From Ancylobacter novellus (lineage in GTDB: Bacteria > Pseudomonadota > Alphaproteobacteria > Rhizobiales > Methylopilaceae): 64,000 bases of DNA. Where the stretch lies: contig QFPN01000007.1 in the NCBI GenBank assembly GCA_003241695.1, positions 124,001 through 188,000 of the forward strand. The letters run 5' to 3'. Below, piece after piece: positions 1-5,684 of the stretch (its first letter is position 1; each line of letters starts with the position of its first letter). The position numbers and the translations under genes are program-made. The notes beneath the pieces are model-generated. The model saw only the letters and a program-made list of their open reading frames with translations, ran no database searches and was not told the DNA's origin.

Positions 1-201
1 TGTATCGTTGGCGCGCGCCTTCTCCTGCTGGGTAGATGCATTGGCGAGCGCCGCAGTAAGGCGCGCACTCTCTTCTCCGAGCTGCGCGCAGGAATAGCTC
101 TGATAGCTCACCTCGCTGACGTAGGCGGGGGCGATGCTTTCAGGAGATTTTGCGCAGGCTGACAGGGCCAGCGCGGACGCGGCGGCAACGAAAAGGCGCA
201 T
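1..201 (-). CDS. lipoprotein, 3' part outside window
   Basis: A minus-strand gene starts with ATG at 201 and is still open at base 1, so only its first 67 residues are visible. They form a short lipoprotein signal peptide with lipobox LSAC (Cys at residue 16), so the mature protein should be anchored in a membrane by a lipidated Cys. The following segment has the SCAQL...E..RL pattern with Gln/Glu/Arg-rich helix that I associate with small alphaproteobacterial outer-membrane lipoproteins of unknown role. A good Shine-Dalgarno (GAGGAAA) lies 5 bases before the ATG. Function unknown; the gene borders the phage-like island and may belong to the chromosome or to the island. Confidence 0.7.
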   Translation of the reverse strand, partial: MRLFVAAASALALSACAKSPESIAPAYVSEVSYQSYSCAQLGEESARLTAALANASTQQEKARANDT

Positions 202-661
202 CTGGATTTCCTCAACCGGAGATCGCGCCTTCTGCCACCGGAGAGGCCCGCAGGGTTATCAGTAGAATTACGTAGTTGTCACAATGTCGCCGCATATGAA
301 GCGCGCAAGCCACAGTTCGGACGCCGGCGAGGTCCTGGGCTGCTGCAGGGGCTGCGGAGGGGGAAGGATGATTCGCCGGGATGGAAGGATCCACGCCAAT
401 TCCTACCCGCTAGCGGTTTCGAAGCTATGATTACAAAAATATTTGTCGGTGTTGCGTGTCCGACAACGGAGCCCGATCGCAGTTGCGCGCTGAATCGCCA
501 ATGGAAGCCCGTAGGCGGCGATTTTTGCTTTTTTCGTTAGCGGGGCCGCGTCTCTCGAAAATGACGCTAGTGGCCCTCCTAACGAGTTTCGGCTTGTCAG
601 ATCGGCGGCCCACGCATTGGAACAGCGATTGACCGTTGCCCATCTAGAAAATTAAGTGGTG
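202..661. other. intergenic stretch, no supported gene
   Basis: About 460 bases of lower GC without a convincing gene. It includes the promoter side of the leftward lipoprotein gene and, at 493-534, a plus-strand AATCGCC...GGCGATT inverted repeat followed by T-rich sequence that could terminate transcription. A 37-codon ORF at 427-540 has no ribosome binding site and runs through that hairpin, so I do not call it. Confidence 0.5.
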
Positions 662-719
662 TCGCGAATGCCCCACAAAGGCCGTCAAGGTCTTGACAAA
701 TGCGAAATTGCATTCGCGA
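662..719. promoter_or_regulatory. inverted repeats before the HicB-like gene
   Basis: TCGCGAATGC at 662-671 is the exact reverse complement of GCATTCGCGA at 710-719. A second short repeat, AATGC/GCATT with 6 bases between, lies at 699-714. A TTGACA hexamer at 693-698 sits between the two long arms, so a protein bound here would cover the promoter. HicB-type antitoxins usually autorepress from such sites; that link is inference. Confidence 0.45.
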
Positions 720-732
720 GAGAGGTGATTCT

Positions 733-1065
733 ATGGCTGTCGCAAAAGTGGTGGCTATCGAAGCGAACGTTCTGTGGCAGGCGGTCAAGAGCGCGTCCTC
801 TGATCGTTGGATCGGTGTCTGTGAAGAACTGAACCTGTCGACAGAAGCGGATTCCCTCGACGAGCTTCATAGTCTTATCCCCGAAACTATGCACCTCCTC
901 TTTGCCGATTTGGTTGAGGAGAATGAGTTCGCGGATTATCTTACCGAGCGTGGGTGGAAGGCAGGCGATTTGCCCGACATGACGCGAGGTGACCTCGAGT
1001 TCGATGTCCCTTGGAAGATGATTGCCGAGGGTCAATCGAATGGTGCCGAACGACGCAGTCACTAA
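733..1065 (+). CDS. HicB-like antitoxin
   Basis: The 110-residue protein has the HicB-type opening (beta strands around WIGVCEELNLSTEADSLDEL, then a helix LIPETMHLLFADLV), the partial RNase H-like fold of HicB/DUF1902 antitoxins. ATG 733 is chosen because AGAGAGG stands about 7 bases upstream. The gene overlaps the next, HicA-like, gene by 26 bases in another frame, giving an antitoxin-first order. Expected role: bind and neutralise the partner toxin and repress the shared promoter, probably through the repeats at 662-719. No DNA-binding HTH or RHH tail is evident at the C terminus, so repression may need another contact. Similarity is by pattern only. Confidence 0.6.
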   Translation: MAVAKVVAIEANVLWQAVKSASSDRWIGVCEELNLSTEADSLDELHSLIPETMHLLFADLVEENEFADYLTERGWKAGDLPDMTRGDLEFDVPWKMIAEGQSNGAERRSH

Positions 1066-1261
1066 TGTTCTGAGGGCGCATAATTTTACCTTCAAACGCC
1101 AAAGCGATCGGATGATGCTTTGGCGCCAGAGGGGATCGCAAAGGCGGGTTCAGGTTCGTAGGAACGGTTCTCACGATCCAGATTACGTGAAAACACTTCT
1201 GCGGCAGGCCGGTCTGACTATCGAAGAGATCGACGCTTTTTTCCGGTCGATCAATTGCTGA
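1040..1261 (+). CDS. HicA-like mRNA interferase, atypical active site
   Basis: This 73-residue protein has the HicA/YcfA layout: an N-terminal helix ending in a FTFKRQS segment, a short beta hairpin (MMLWRQRG..RRVQVRR) and a C-terminal helix YVKTLLRQAGLTIEEI. HicA proteins are small dsRBD-like ribonucleases that cut mRNA and are held by HicB. The usual GSHH motif carrying the catalytic His is SDRMM here, so the expected His is missing. The toxin could be inactive, could use His in the later GSHDP segment, or the family call could be off. ATG 1040 follows GAGG at 1027-1030. The gene is followed at once by a terminator, making a two-gene cassette. Confidence 0.55.
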   Translation: MVPNDAVTNVLRAHNFTFKRQSDRMMLWRQRGSQRRVQVRRNGSHDPDYVKTLLRQAGLTIEEIDAFFRSINC

Positions 1262-1280
1262 GAGATGGATCTAGATTCCC

Positions 1281-1309
1281 AAAAGGGCGGTCTTCGGGCC
1301 GCCCTTTTT
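1281..1309 (+). terminator. intrinsic terminator of the HicBA-like pair
   Basis: AAAAGGGCGG-TC and GG-CCGCCCTTTT form a strong stem with a TTCG tetraloop and a T-run at the end. It lies 20 bases after the stop codon of the HicA-like gene. Confidence 0.8.
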
Positions 1310-1362
1310 CGTTCAGCCCTTCGGCGTCTTCGGAGCCTTGCCGTGCTTCGCTTCGTATGAGG

Positions 1363-1707
1363 CTAGATCAGGTCGTCTTCGTCGCGCTTGGTGCGGGGGC
1401 GCTTGCGGATGCGAGGTTCGGTGTCCCCGGCTCGGAGAGGGTCGTGCTCTCTCTCGAGGCGTTCCGCGACCAAGGCTTTTTCAACTCTGCTCAGAATGGA
1501 CTTAATCTCTGATAACTCACGGCTTGTGAGAGAAGCGCGGTCGTCGTTTAGCCAAGCTAGGCCGTTTCGATCGGAGAAGGACTTCTCCAAGCGTTCGATT
1601 ATTTCCGCATTCATCGAGCGTTTTTTAGCGGCCACTTCGGCGAGCCGGCTTTGAAGGGCGCGTGGTAGGCGCAGCGTAATGCGGACAAAGTCGTCTTCTT
1701 CGTTCAT
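1363..1707 (-). CDS. Arc-like ribbon-helix-helix DNA-binding protein
   Basis: The first 45 residues match the Arc fold: strand VRITLRLP, helix ALQSRLAEVAAKK, turn, helix SMNAEIIERLEKSF. The N-terminal strand should read DNA bases as a dimer. The rest (to 114 aa) is a charged, probably coiled-coil and then Arg/Lys-rich tail with no known domain. Its start faces the small plus-strand RHH gene at 1774 across 66 bases holding two perfect palindromes, the likely operators. A phage- or plasmid-type repressor is the best guess. ATG 1707 is preceded by little Shine-Dalgarno sequence. Confidence 0.7.
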   Translation of the reverse strand: MNEEDDFVRITLRLPRALQSRLAEVAAKKRSMNAEIIERLEKSFSDRNGLAWLNDDRASLTSRELSEIKSILSRVEKALVAERLEREHDPLRAGDTEPRIRKRPRTKRDEDDLI

Positions 1708-1714
1708 TGCCTAT

Positions 1715-1766
1715 TGACACGAGCGTCGTGTCACTCCAGCCTCATGACACGACGCTCGTGTCATGA
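1715..1766. promoter_or_regulatory. twin palindromic operators between divergent RHH genes
   Basis: Two palindromes share the arms TGACACGA and TCGTGTCA around a 3-base centre: 1715-1733 (centre GCG) and 1742-1766 (centre CGC, where the arms extend to 11 bases, TCATGACACGA). The centres, 1724 and 1754, are 30 bp apart, close to three helical turns, which suits side-by-side binding of RHH dimers. The sites fill the space between the start codons at 1707 (minus) and 1774 (plus), so one repressor could control both directions. Confidence 0.75.
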
Positions 1767-1773
1767 GGGGTCA

Positions 1774-2004
1774 ATGGAAAGTTCCAGCTCAATCGGTAGG
1801 CGGACACTGAGGTTGCCGCAAGACGCGCTCGCCGCCGTCAGACGGTGGGCATCCGAAAATTTGACCTCGGAAAATGCAGAAATCGTCCGCTCCATACGAG
1901 AGCGGATGCAGACGACGGCGGAGGCCAGCTTTGCCGGCGCAACCCCCGCCGTCGTCCCGAACACCGCCGCCTGCCAGGGCGGCAATGAAATCACCCAAGG
2001 CTGA
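1774..2004 (+). CDS. small ribbon-helix-helix protein
   Basis: A 76-residue protein with an RHH-type N-terminal half: strand GRRTLRLPQ, helix DALAAVRRWASEN, then helix SENAEIVRSIRERMQ. It matches the Arc family in outline and differs from the divergent Arc-like protein. The C-terminal third is low-complexity Ala/Thr/Pro. ATG 1774 follows GAGGGG directly after the second palindrome, so the operator overlaps its ribosome binding region. The next gene (Rha-like) starts 13 bases later, suggesting a two-gene regulatory transcript. Likely an early phage regulator; exact role unknown. Confidence 0.6.
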   Translation: MESSSSIGRRTLRLPQDALAAVRRWASENLTSENAEIVRSIRERMQTTAEASFAGATPAVVPNTAACQGGNEITQG

Positions 2005-2017
2005 AAAGGAGCCACGG

Positions 2018-2794
2018 ATGACGGACAAGGATATGCTGACGAACGAAGCGGAGCGCCACCCCATCGTGCGGATCGAGACCGGCGAGGCCATGGCCGACAG
2101 CCGGGACGTCGCCGCCTACTTCGGGAAGAACCACTTCGACGTTCTCAAGGCGATCCGAAACATGGCGTGCTCGGAGGAATTCCGGGAACGCAATTTTGCA
2201 TCGATTAAAATCAAAGACTTAAGCGGAGAGAGCACGTCGCACGTCACCATGACGAAGGACGGGTTCATGTTCCTTGTCCTCGGGTTCACCGGCGCAAAGG
2301 CCGCGAGCCTGAAAGAAGCGTACATCGGCCAGTTCAACGCCATGGAGCGCGAGCTGATGGCGCGGCGCGGCGTCGACCCCTTGGCTGTGCTGAACGACCC
2401 CTCCGCGATGCGGGGGCTCCTGCTCAACTACTCTGAAAAGGTGCTGGCGCTGGAGGAAAAGGTCGCGGACATGGCGCCTGCCGTCGAAGCCCTCGATCGC
2501 ATCGCCGAGGCCCACGGCACCTTCTGCCGCTCGACGGCCGCCAAGATGCTTCAGATCCCGCCGCATACGCTCTGCCGCTGGCTGCGCACGAATGGCTGGA
2601 CCTTCCGCCGACCCGGCGACAAGGACGATCTCGCCTACCAGTCAAAGATCGCCTCGGGCATGCTCGAACATAAGGTGACGACCGGCCAGCGGCCCGACGG
2701 CACGGAATGGTCGTCGACGCAGGTCCGCGTCACCGGCAAAGGATTGACCGCTTTGGCGAAGGCCTTCCCGCCGGCTGCCCAAGAAGTCGCCTGA
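2018..2794 (+). CDS. Rha-family phage regulatory protein with C-terminal antirepressor-like domain
   Basis: 258 residues. The N-terminal ~100 residues match the Rha family (RIETGEAMADSRDVAAYFGKNHFDVLKAIRNM...MTKDGFMFLVLGFTGAKA). The C-terminal ~110 residues resemble the KilA-C/ANT domain of phage antirepressors (AAKMLQIPPHTLCRWLRTNGWTFRRPG...VRVTGKGLTALAKAF). A helical linker joins them. Rha proteins interfere with phage growth and antirepressors relieve CI-type repression, so this is a lysis/lysogeny decision protein. ATG 2018 has AAGGAG 6 bases upstream; an upstream in-frame ATG at 1985 lacks a site. It is the clearest phage signature in the island. Confidence 0.85.
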   Translation: MTDKDMLTNEAERHPIVRIETGEAMADSRDVAAYFGKNHFDVLKAIRNMACSEEFRERNFASIKIKDLSGESTSHVTMTKDGFMFLVLGFTGAKAASLKEAYIGQFNAMERELMARRGVDPLAVLNDPSAMRGLLLNYSEKVLALEEKVADMAPAVEALDRIAEAHGTFCRSTAAKMLQIPPHTLCRWLRTNGWTFRRPGDKDDLAYQSKIASGMLEHKVTTGQRPDGTEWSSTQVRVTGKGLTALAKAFPPAAQEVA

Positions 2795-2867
2795 CCTGAC
2801 CAACTGAACCGACCGCGGGCGATAAGGCCCGCGCCAGCCCTGGAACGCCGATCGGGAGATCAGGCGA

Positions 2868-3212
2868 ATGAGCGCCCACGTCCCTAACACCTCCTCGCTC
2901 CGTGATCTCGACCTTGCGGAACTTCACGCAATGCACAGCCTCCTCTGCGCGGGCGTCGCGGCCGTCGTCGACCAACTGACCCAGCCGCGGTTCTCGGCGG
3001 CGGTGGAGGCTCATTTGCTGGAGGCTGTCCGTCCGATCAGCGAGTTGAACGAGGCGGTTATCGCAGAGACCAAGACGCGGAGGCCCAAAGGCCGACGCGA
3101 GGCTGAAATGAAGTTCGAGATGATCGTCGGTCGCCATCTTCGCGCGGGCGAGATCGAGAGGGCGCTGGCCGACTGCGCCGCGCTCGGCCCGGAGTTGATC
3201 GGAGCACGCTGA
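2868..3212 (+). CDS. hypothetical island protein
   Basis: A 114-residue, mostly helical protein with acidic N-terminal and basic central parts (ETKTRRPKGRREAEMKFEM), no signal peptide or membrane segment. I do not recognise a family. It starts 73 bases after the Rha-like gene in the same direction and stands before the strong promoter region at 3257-3306, so it may end the regulatory transcript. An ATG with GAGATCAGG-like sequence upstream supports the start. Confidence 0.5.
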   Translation: MSAHVPNTSSLRDLDLAELHAMHSLLCAGVAAVVDQLTQPRFSAAVEAHLLEAVRPISELNEAVIAETKTRRPKGRREAEMKFEMIVGRHLRAGEIERALADCAALGPELIGAR

Positions 3213-3256
3213 CATCTCGAAGAGCCGAGGAAGCAAGGAATTTCCACGGCACCGAA

Positions 3257-3306
3257 ATAGGCAAACACTTATTGACAGAGATAGGCACAGTCCTATTATT
3301 GCCTAT
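3257..3306 (+). promoter_or_regulatory. sigma-70 promoter with ATAGGCA repeat operator
   Basis: TTGACA at 3272-3277 and TATTAT at 3294-3299 are 16 bases apart, the best sigma-70 promoter in the island. The heptamer ATAGGCA occurs at 3257-3263 and 3281-3287 (24 bp apart), and its reverse complement TGCCTAT at 3300-3306. Two of the three copies flank the -10 element, a typical repressor layout. It would drive the small gene string from 3331 to 4845. Confidence 0.7.
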
Positions 3307-3330
3307 GCGTGACGAACCAGGGATCTGCAA

Positions 3331-3444
3331 ATGCCTAGAAAAATTGATTTGCCGCGAGCCGCCGGCCCGCTCTGCTTCTTCGACGCCGCAATCAACGGCC
3401 TTCGTCGCGTATTCGCCCCTTCCTTCCTGCTGACGGAGGCTTGA
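3331..3444 (+). CDS. 37-residue leader ORF
   Basis: A short ORF that opens about 25 bases after the expected transcription start of the promoter at 3272-3299. AGGG precedes its ATG by about 8 bases. It encodes a 37-aa peptide beginning MPRKIDLPRAAGP and ends 3 bases before the ATG at 3448. The tight coupling suggests a real small protein or a leader peptide that couples translation to the next gene. No family recognised. Confidence 0.45.
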   Translation: MPRKIDLPRAAGPLCFFDAAINGLRRVFAPSFLLTEA

Positions 3445-3447
3445 GCC

Positions 3448-4149
3448 ATGATCACCGCTACGATCGACCCGCCTTCCCGGAAGAGGGCAGCGCCGAAGCT
3501 CTCGGCCGCTCAGCAGATCGACAAGATCGCTTCTTCCTTCTCTTCGCCGCCGACGATCGACGAAATCCCGGATCCCCTGCGCGACGCGCTAGTCGAGTAT
3601 GCCGCGTTGGAGGCGGCTTGCGATCGCGGAGAGTGGACCGACGACGAAAAATACGACGCGGAGGAGGTGCGCCTCTGTGAAGTGTTCACGAGGCTAGACC
3701 CCACGACCGCCAAGGGCGCCGCCGCGGCGCTTCGCTTCATCCGGAGGGGGATGGGCGAAGACGGCGTCGGCGAGCACGTCTGCGACCTGCCCTTGCTGGA
3801 AGCGGTGCTCCGGTTTTTGGAGCGCGAGGACCCGCGGCCGGAAGCCGTCAGCCGCCGCGTCGACGCCGACCCCGTCTTCGCGCTGATCGAACGACACGAT
3901 GCATTGTGGCCTCGCGTCGAAGAGACCGAGACCGAAGACGATGACAATCCCGAGTGGTTGGCGGCCGCCTCCGCCGCTTGCGACGCGATGCGGGATATCG
4001 CGGAGTGCGAGCCAACGACGCTTGCCGGCTGCCGCGCCGCAGCGGTCTACATCGCCGAACACCCGGCCAACAAAGGGTATGCCGACTACGAGCTCATTCT
4101 GAACGCGTTCAGCACCCTTGCGCGATCCTTGAAGGCGCATGTCGCGTGA
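3448..4149 (+). CDS. hypothetical island protein with internal duplication
   Basis: 233 residues, acidic and helical, without signal peptide. Two halves look duplicated: residues about 45-100 contain (A)LVEYAALEAACDRGE...LDPTTAKGAAAALRFI and residues about 145-215 contain ALIERHDALWPRVEE...CEPTTLAGCRAAAVYI. Similar proteins occur in rhizobial and Methylobacterium prophages next to small regulators, as I recall them; no function is known. It is the first long gene behind the promoter at 3272-3299 and overlaps the next gene by 4 bases (GTGA). Confidence 0.6.
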   Translation: MITATIDPPSRKRAAPKLSAAQQIDKIASSFSSPPTIDEIPDPLRDALVEYAALEAACDRGEWTDDEKYDAEEVRLCEVFTRLDPTTAKGAAAALRFIRRGMGEDGVGEHVCDLPLLEAVLRFLEREDPRPEAVSRRVDADPVFALIERHDALWPRVEETETEDDDNPEWLAAASAACDAMRDIAECEPTTLAGCRAAAVYIAEHPANKGYADYELILNAFSTLARSLKAHVA

Positions 4150-4409
4150 GCGCGACCGTGATCCCGTTTCCGCGGCGAGCGCGTCAGAGCGAGGTTCGTG
4201 ACCTGCGAACCTATCGCCCTCCGCGTGGCGAGTTGATGAAGTGGGAGGACTTCGAACGAGGCGGAGCTTCAAGCACGTGGGTGGTCGACTGGTGGGCCGG
4301 TTCCGAAGACAGCGCCTGCATGATGGGACGCTTCGCGACCGAGGCTGAGGCTGACGCCTACATCGATCGCTGGAACAGACAGCACCCTGTCGATCCGGGG
4401 GCGGCATGA
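4146..4409 (+). CDS. hypothetical island protein
   Basis: 87 residues from a GTG at 4146 that overlaps the previous stop (GTGA), the sensible start although the frame stays open further upstream. A Trp-rich core (WEDFERGG...TWVVDWWAGSED) and the end FATEAEADAYIDRWNRQH suggest a small globular beta/alpha protein of the kind that modifies input strings in phage gene sets. No family recognised. It overlaps the next gene by 4 bases, so it is translationally coupled. Confidence 0.55.
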   Translation: MSATVIPFPRRARQSEVRDLRTYRPPRGELMKWEDFERGGASSTWVVDWWAGSEDSACMMGRFATEAEADAYIDRWNRQHPVDPGAA

Positions 4410-4645
4410 ACGGCAAGCCGCTCCATAGCTATCCGGAGCCGACGCAGGTCGCCCTGTTGAAGAAACAGATCGCAGGTGTGGAAGCGGCCCGCGTCGCTGC
4501 CGTCCAGTTCGCCGCCGCCGAGACGAGACGCGCCGACGGTGCCGAGCACGAGGTCAGGTCGCTGACGCTCGAGATGGGCCGGATGCGCCAGCAGCTTGCG
4601 CGGGCGTCCGTTGAGCTTGCCAGCCTGAAGGGGAGGGGAGAATGA
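4406..4645 (+). CDS. small coiled-coil protein
   Basis: 79 residues. Nearly all of it from residue 15 is a predicted long helix rich in Ala, Glu, Arg and Leu with heptad spacing (LLKKQIAGVEAARVAAVQFAA...LTLEMGRMRQQLARASVELASL). No signal or membrane segment. It overlaps both neighbours by 4 bases (ATGA), so it belongs to the same transcript as the AlpA-like gene. Function unknown. Confidence 0.55.
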   Translation: MNGKPLHSYPEPTQVALLKKQIAGVEAARVAAVQFAAAETRRADGAEHEVRSLTLEMGRMRQQLARASVELASLKGRGE

Positions 4646-4845
4646 ACGCGATCGATCTCGAGAACGACCGCCTTCTGCGGATTTCGGAGGTTTCCCACCG
4701 GACCGGCTTGGCGGCGTCGACCATCTACAAGAAGATGGAGGACGCAGGGTTTCCGAAACCGATCAAGCTCGGGACGCGCACTGTCCGTTGGTGGCAGTCG
4801 CAGGTGGCGGAGTGGGTCAAAGAGGCGTCGCAAGCGGCGGACTAA
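4642..4845 (+). CDS. AlpA-family MerR-like regulator / excisionase
   Basis: 67 residues with the AlpA/excisionase winged HTH: LRISEVSHRTGLAASTIYKKMEDAGFPKPIKLGTRTVRWWQSQVAEWV. This family activates integrase genes or acts as excision factor in P4-like and other integrative elements. It ends a string of four overlapping genes. An integrase would be expected nearby but none is seen up to the IS3 fragment, so the island has lost it, or it lies outside the window. Confidence 0.85.
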   Translation: MNAIDLENDRLLRISEVSHRTGLAASTIYKKMEDAGFPKPIKLGTRTVRWWQSQVAEWVKEASQAAD

Positions 4846-4846
4846 A

Positions 4847-4930
4847 CCGGGTAAAAAGCCGGGTAAAATCTGCTGTTGCGACAAATTTGCTATTAGTTTC
4901 AAAGGGTGTTGACGGACGCTCCCTCCGCCA
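4847..4930. repeat. direct repeats and possible att-site remnant
   Basis: CCGGGTAAAA occurs twice, at 4847-4856 and 4859-4868. At 4917-4930 CGCTCCCTCCGCCA resembles the 3' end of a serine tRNA including CCA, the usual core of an integration site, but no tRNA body stands before it. It would mark the right end of the island just after the AlpA-like gene. The match is short and no second copy is visible in the window. Confidence 0.2.
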
Positions 4931-5008
4931 GCCAATTCCGATCATCGTTTCTCGACGCCCATTGCGGCTACATCAGCTTCAGGGCTACGCCATCGCAGGA
5001 CGAAAGGC

Positions 5009-5353
5009 CTAGCCGAGCCGGACGGTCGCGAAGCGTCCGACGCTGACGCCGTGCATCTCGCGGAGCTGGGCGTCCTGCCTCGGAAGGCCGCGCCCCTCGG
5101 CGGAGACGCGGGCCTCGGCCAGAGGACGTCCGGACAGCTCCGCCACGAGGCGGCGCAGTTCCGCGTTTTCCCGCCGAAGCGCCTTCAGCTGGCGCACGCC
5201 GGACGGGGTCAGGCCGTCGAACTTCCGCTTCCACCGGTAGAAGGTTCGGATCGAGACATGGGCGTCGGCGCAGACGGCCTCCATCGATGCGCCGCGCGCG
5301 ACTTCGCCCAGCAGGACGACGATCTCCTCATCGGTCAACCGGGACGCAGCCAT
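5009..5353 (-). mobile_element. IS3-family transposase OrfA remnant
   Basis: The first ~75 residues match IS3-type OrfA: helix-turn-helix DEEIVVLLGEVARGASMEAVCADAHVSIRTFYRWKRKFDGL and the leucine-zipper LKALRRENAELRRLVAEL. After residue 78 the match ends in low-complexity sequence and there is no OrfB (DDE catalytic part), so this is an inactive fragment. No terminal inverted repeats are evident. It sits between the island and the urt operon and may mark where sequence was lost. Confidence 0.75.
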
Positions 5354-5684
5354 CGCGCCAACCTCCCGCCATTCGAGCCCAATCTCGGGGCGTGCTCAAA
5401 CTGAATGCAGAGTGAGCCTGTCCGCATCGGCTGGCAACCGTCTTGCCAACAGCGCCCGCCTGTTCGCCTCGGACCGGGAGGCTCGGCCGCTCTCGGCGTT
5501 ACGAGTTGCGGTTCCGCCCGTGCGCGCCGCGTCGCCGTTCCGGGCGATGTCAATTTTGACATTGGTCGCGCCGCACGCTTCGGGCGCCCAATCCGAGCGC
5601 GCGAGGCGCGCTTATTTGATCTTGTCGAAGATCCGCGACGGTCGTCAGCTTCGGGCAAGGCAATCTTTCTGAAAGCTTGGCGCC
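5354..5684. other. upstream region of urtA
   Basis: 331 bases without a gene between the IS3 fragment and urtA. It holds the candidate sigma-54 promoter at 5431-5447 and an inverted repeat TGTCAA-TT-TTGACA at 5548-5561. I see no good sigma-70 promoter and no ORF with a ribosome binding site. Confidence 0.5.
5431..5447 (+). promoter_or_regulatory. candidate sigma-54 promoter of urtA
   Basis: CTGGCA at 5431-5436 and TTGC at 5442-5445 give the GG-N10-GC spacing of a -24/-12 promoter. Three flanking positions differ from the consensus. A start near 5457 would leave a leader of about 230 bases before urtA. Control of urea/amide uptake by NtrC and sigma-54 is common in Proteobacteria. The same bases form a short inverted repeat (GGCAA/TTGCC), so chance is possible. 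Confidence 0.4.

Noticed and set aside
427..540. 37-codon ORF in the left intergenic region
   Set aside because: No ribosome binding site, and it reads straight through a terminator-like hairpin with a T-rich tail.
1..5400. CRISPR array or integrase gene in the island
   Set aside because: No regularly spaced repeats and no tyrosine or serine recombinase motifs were seen.
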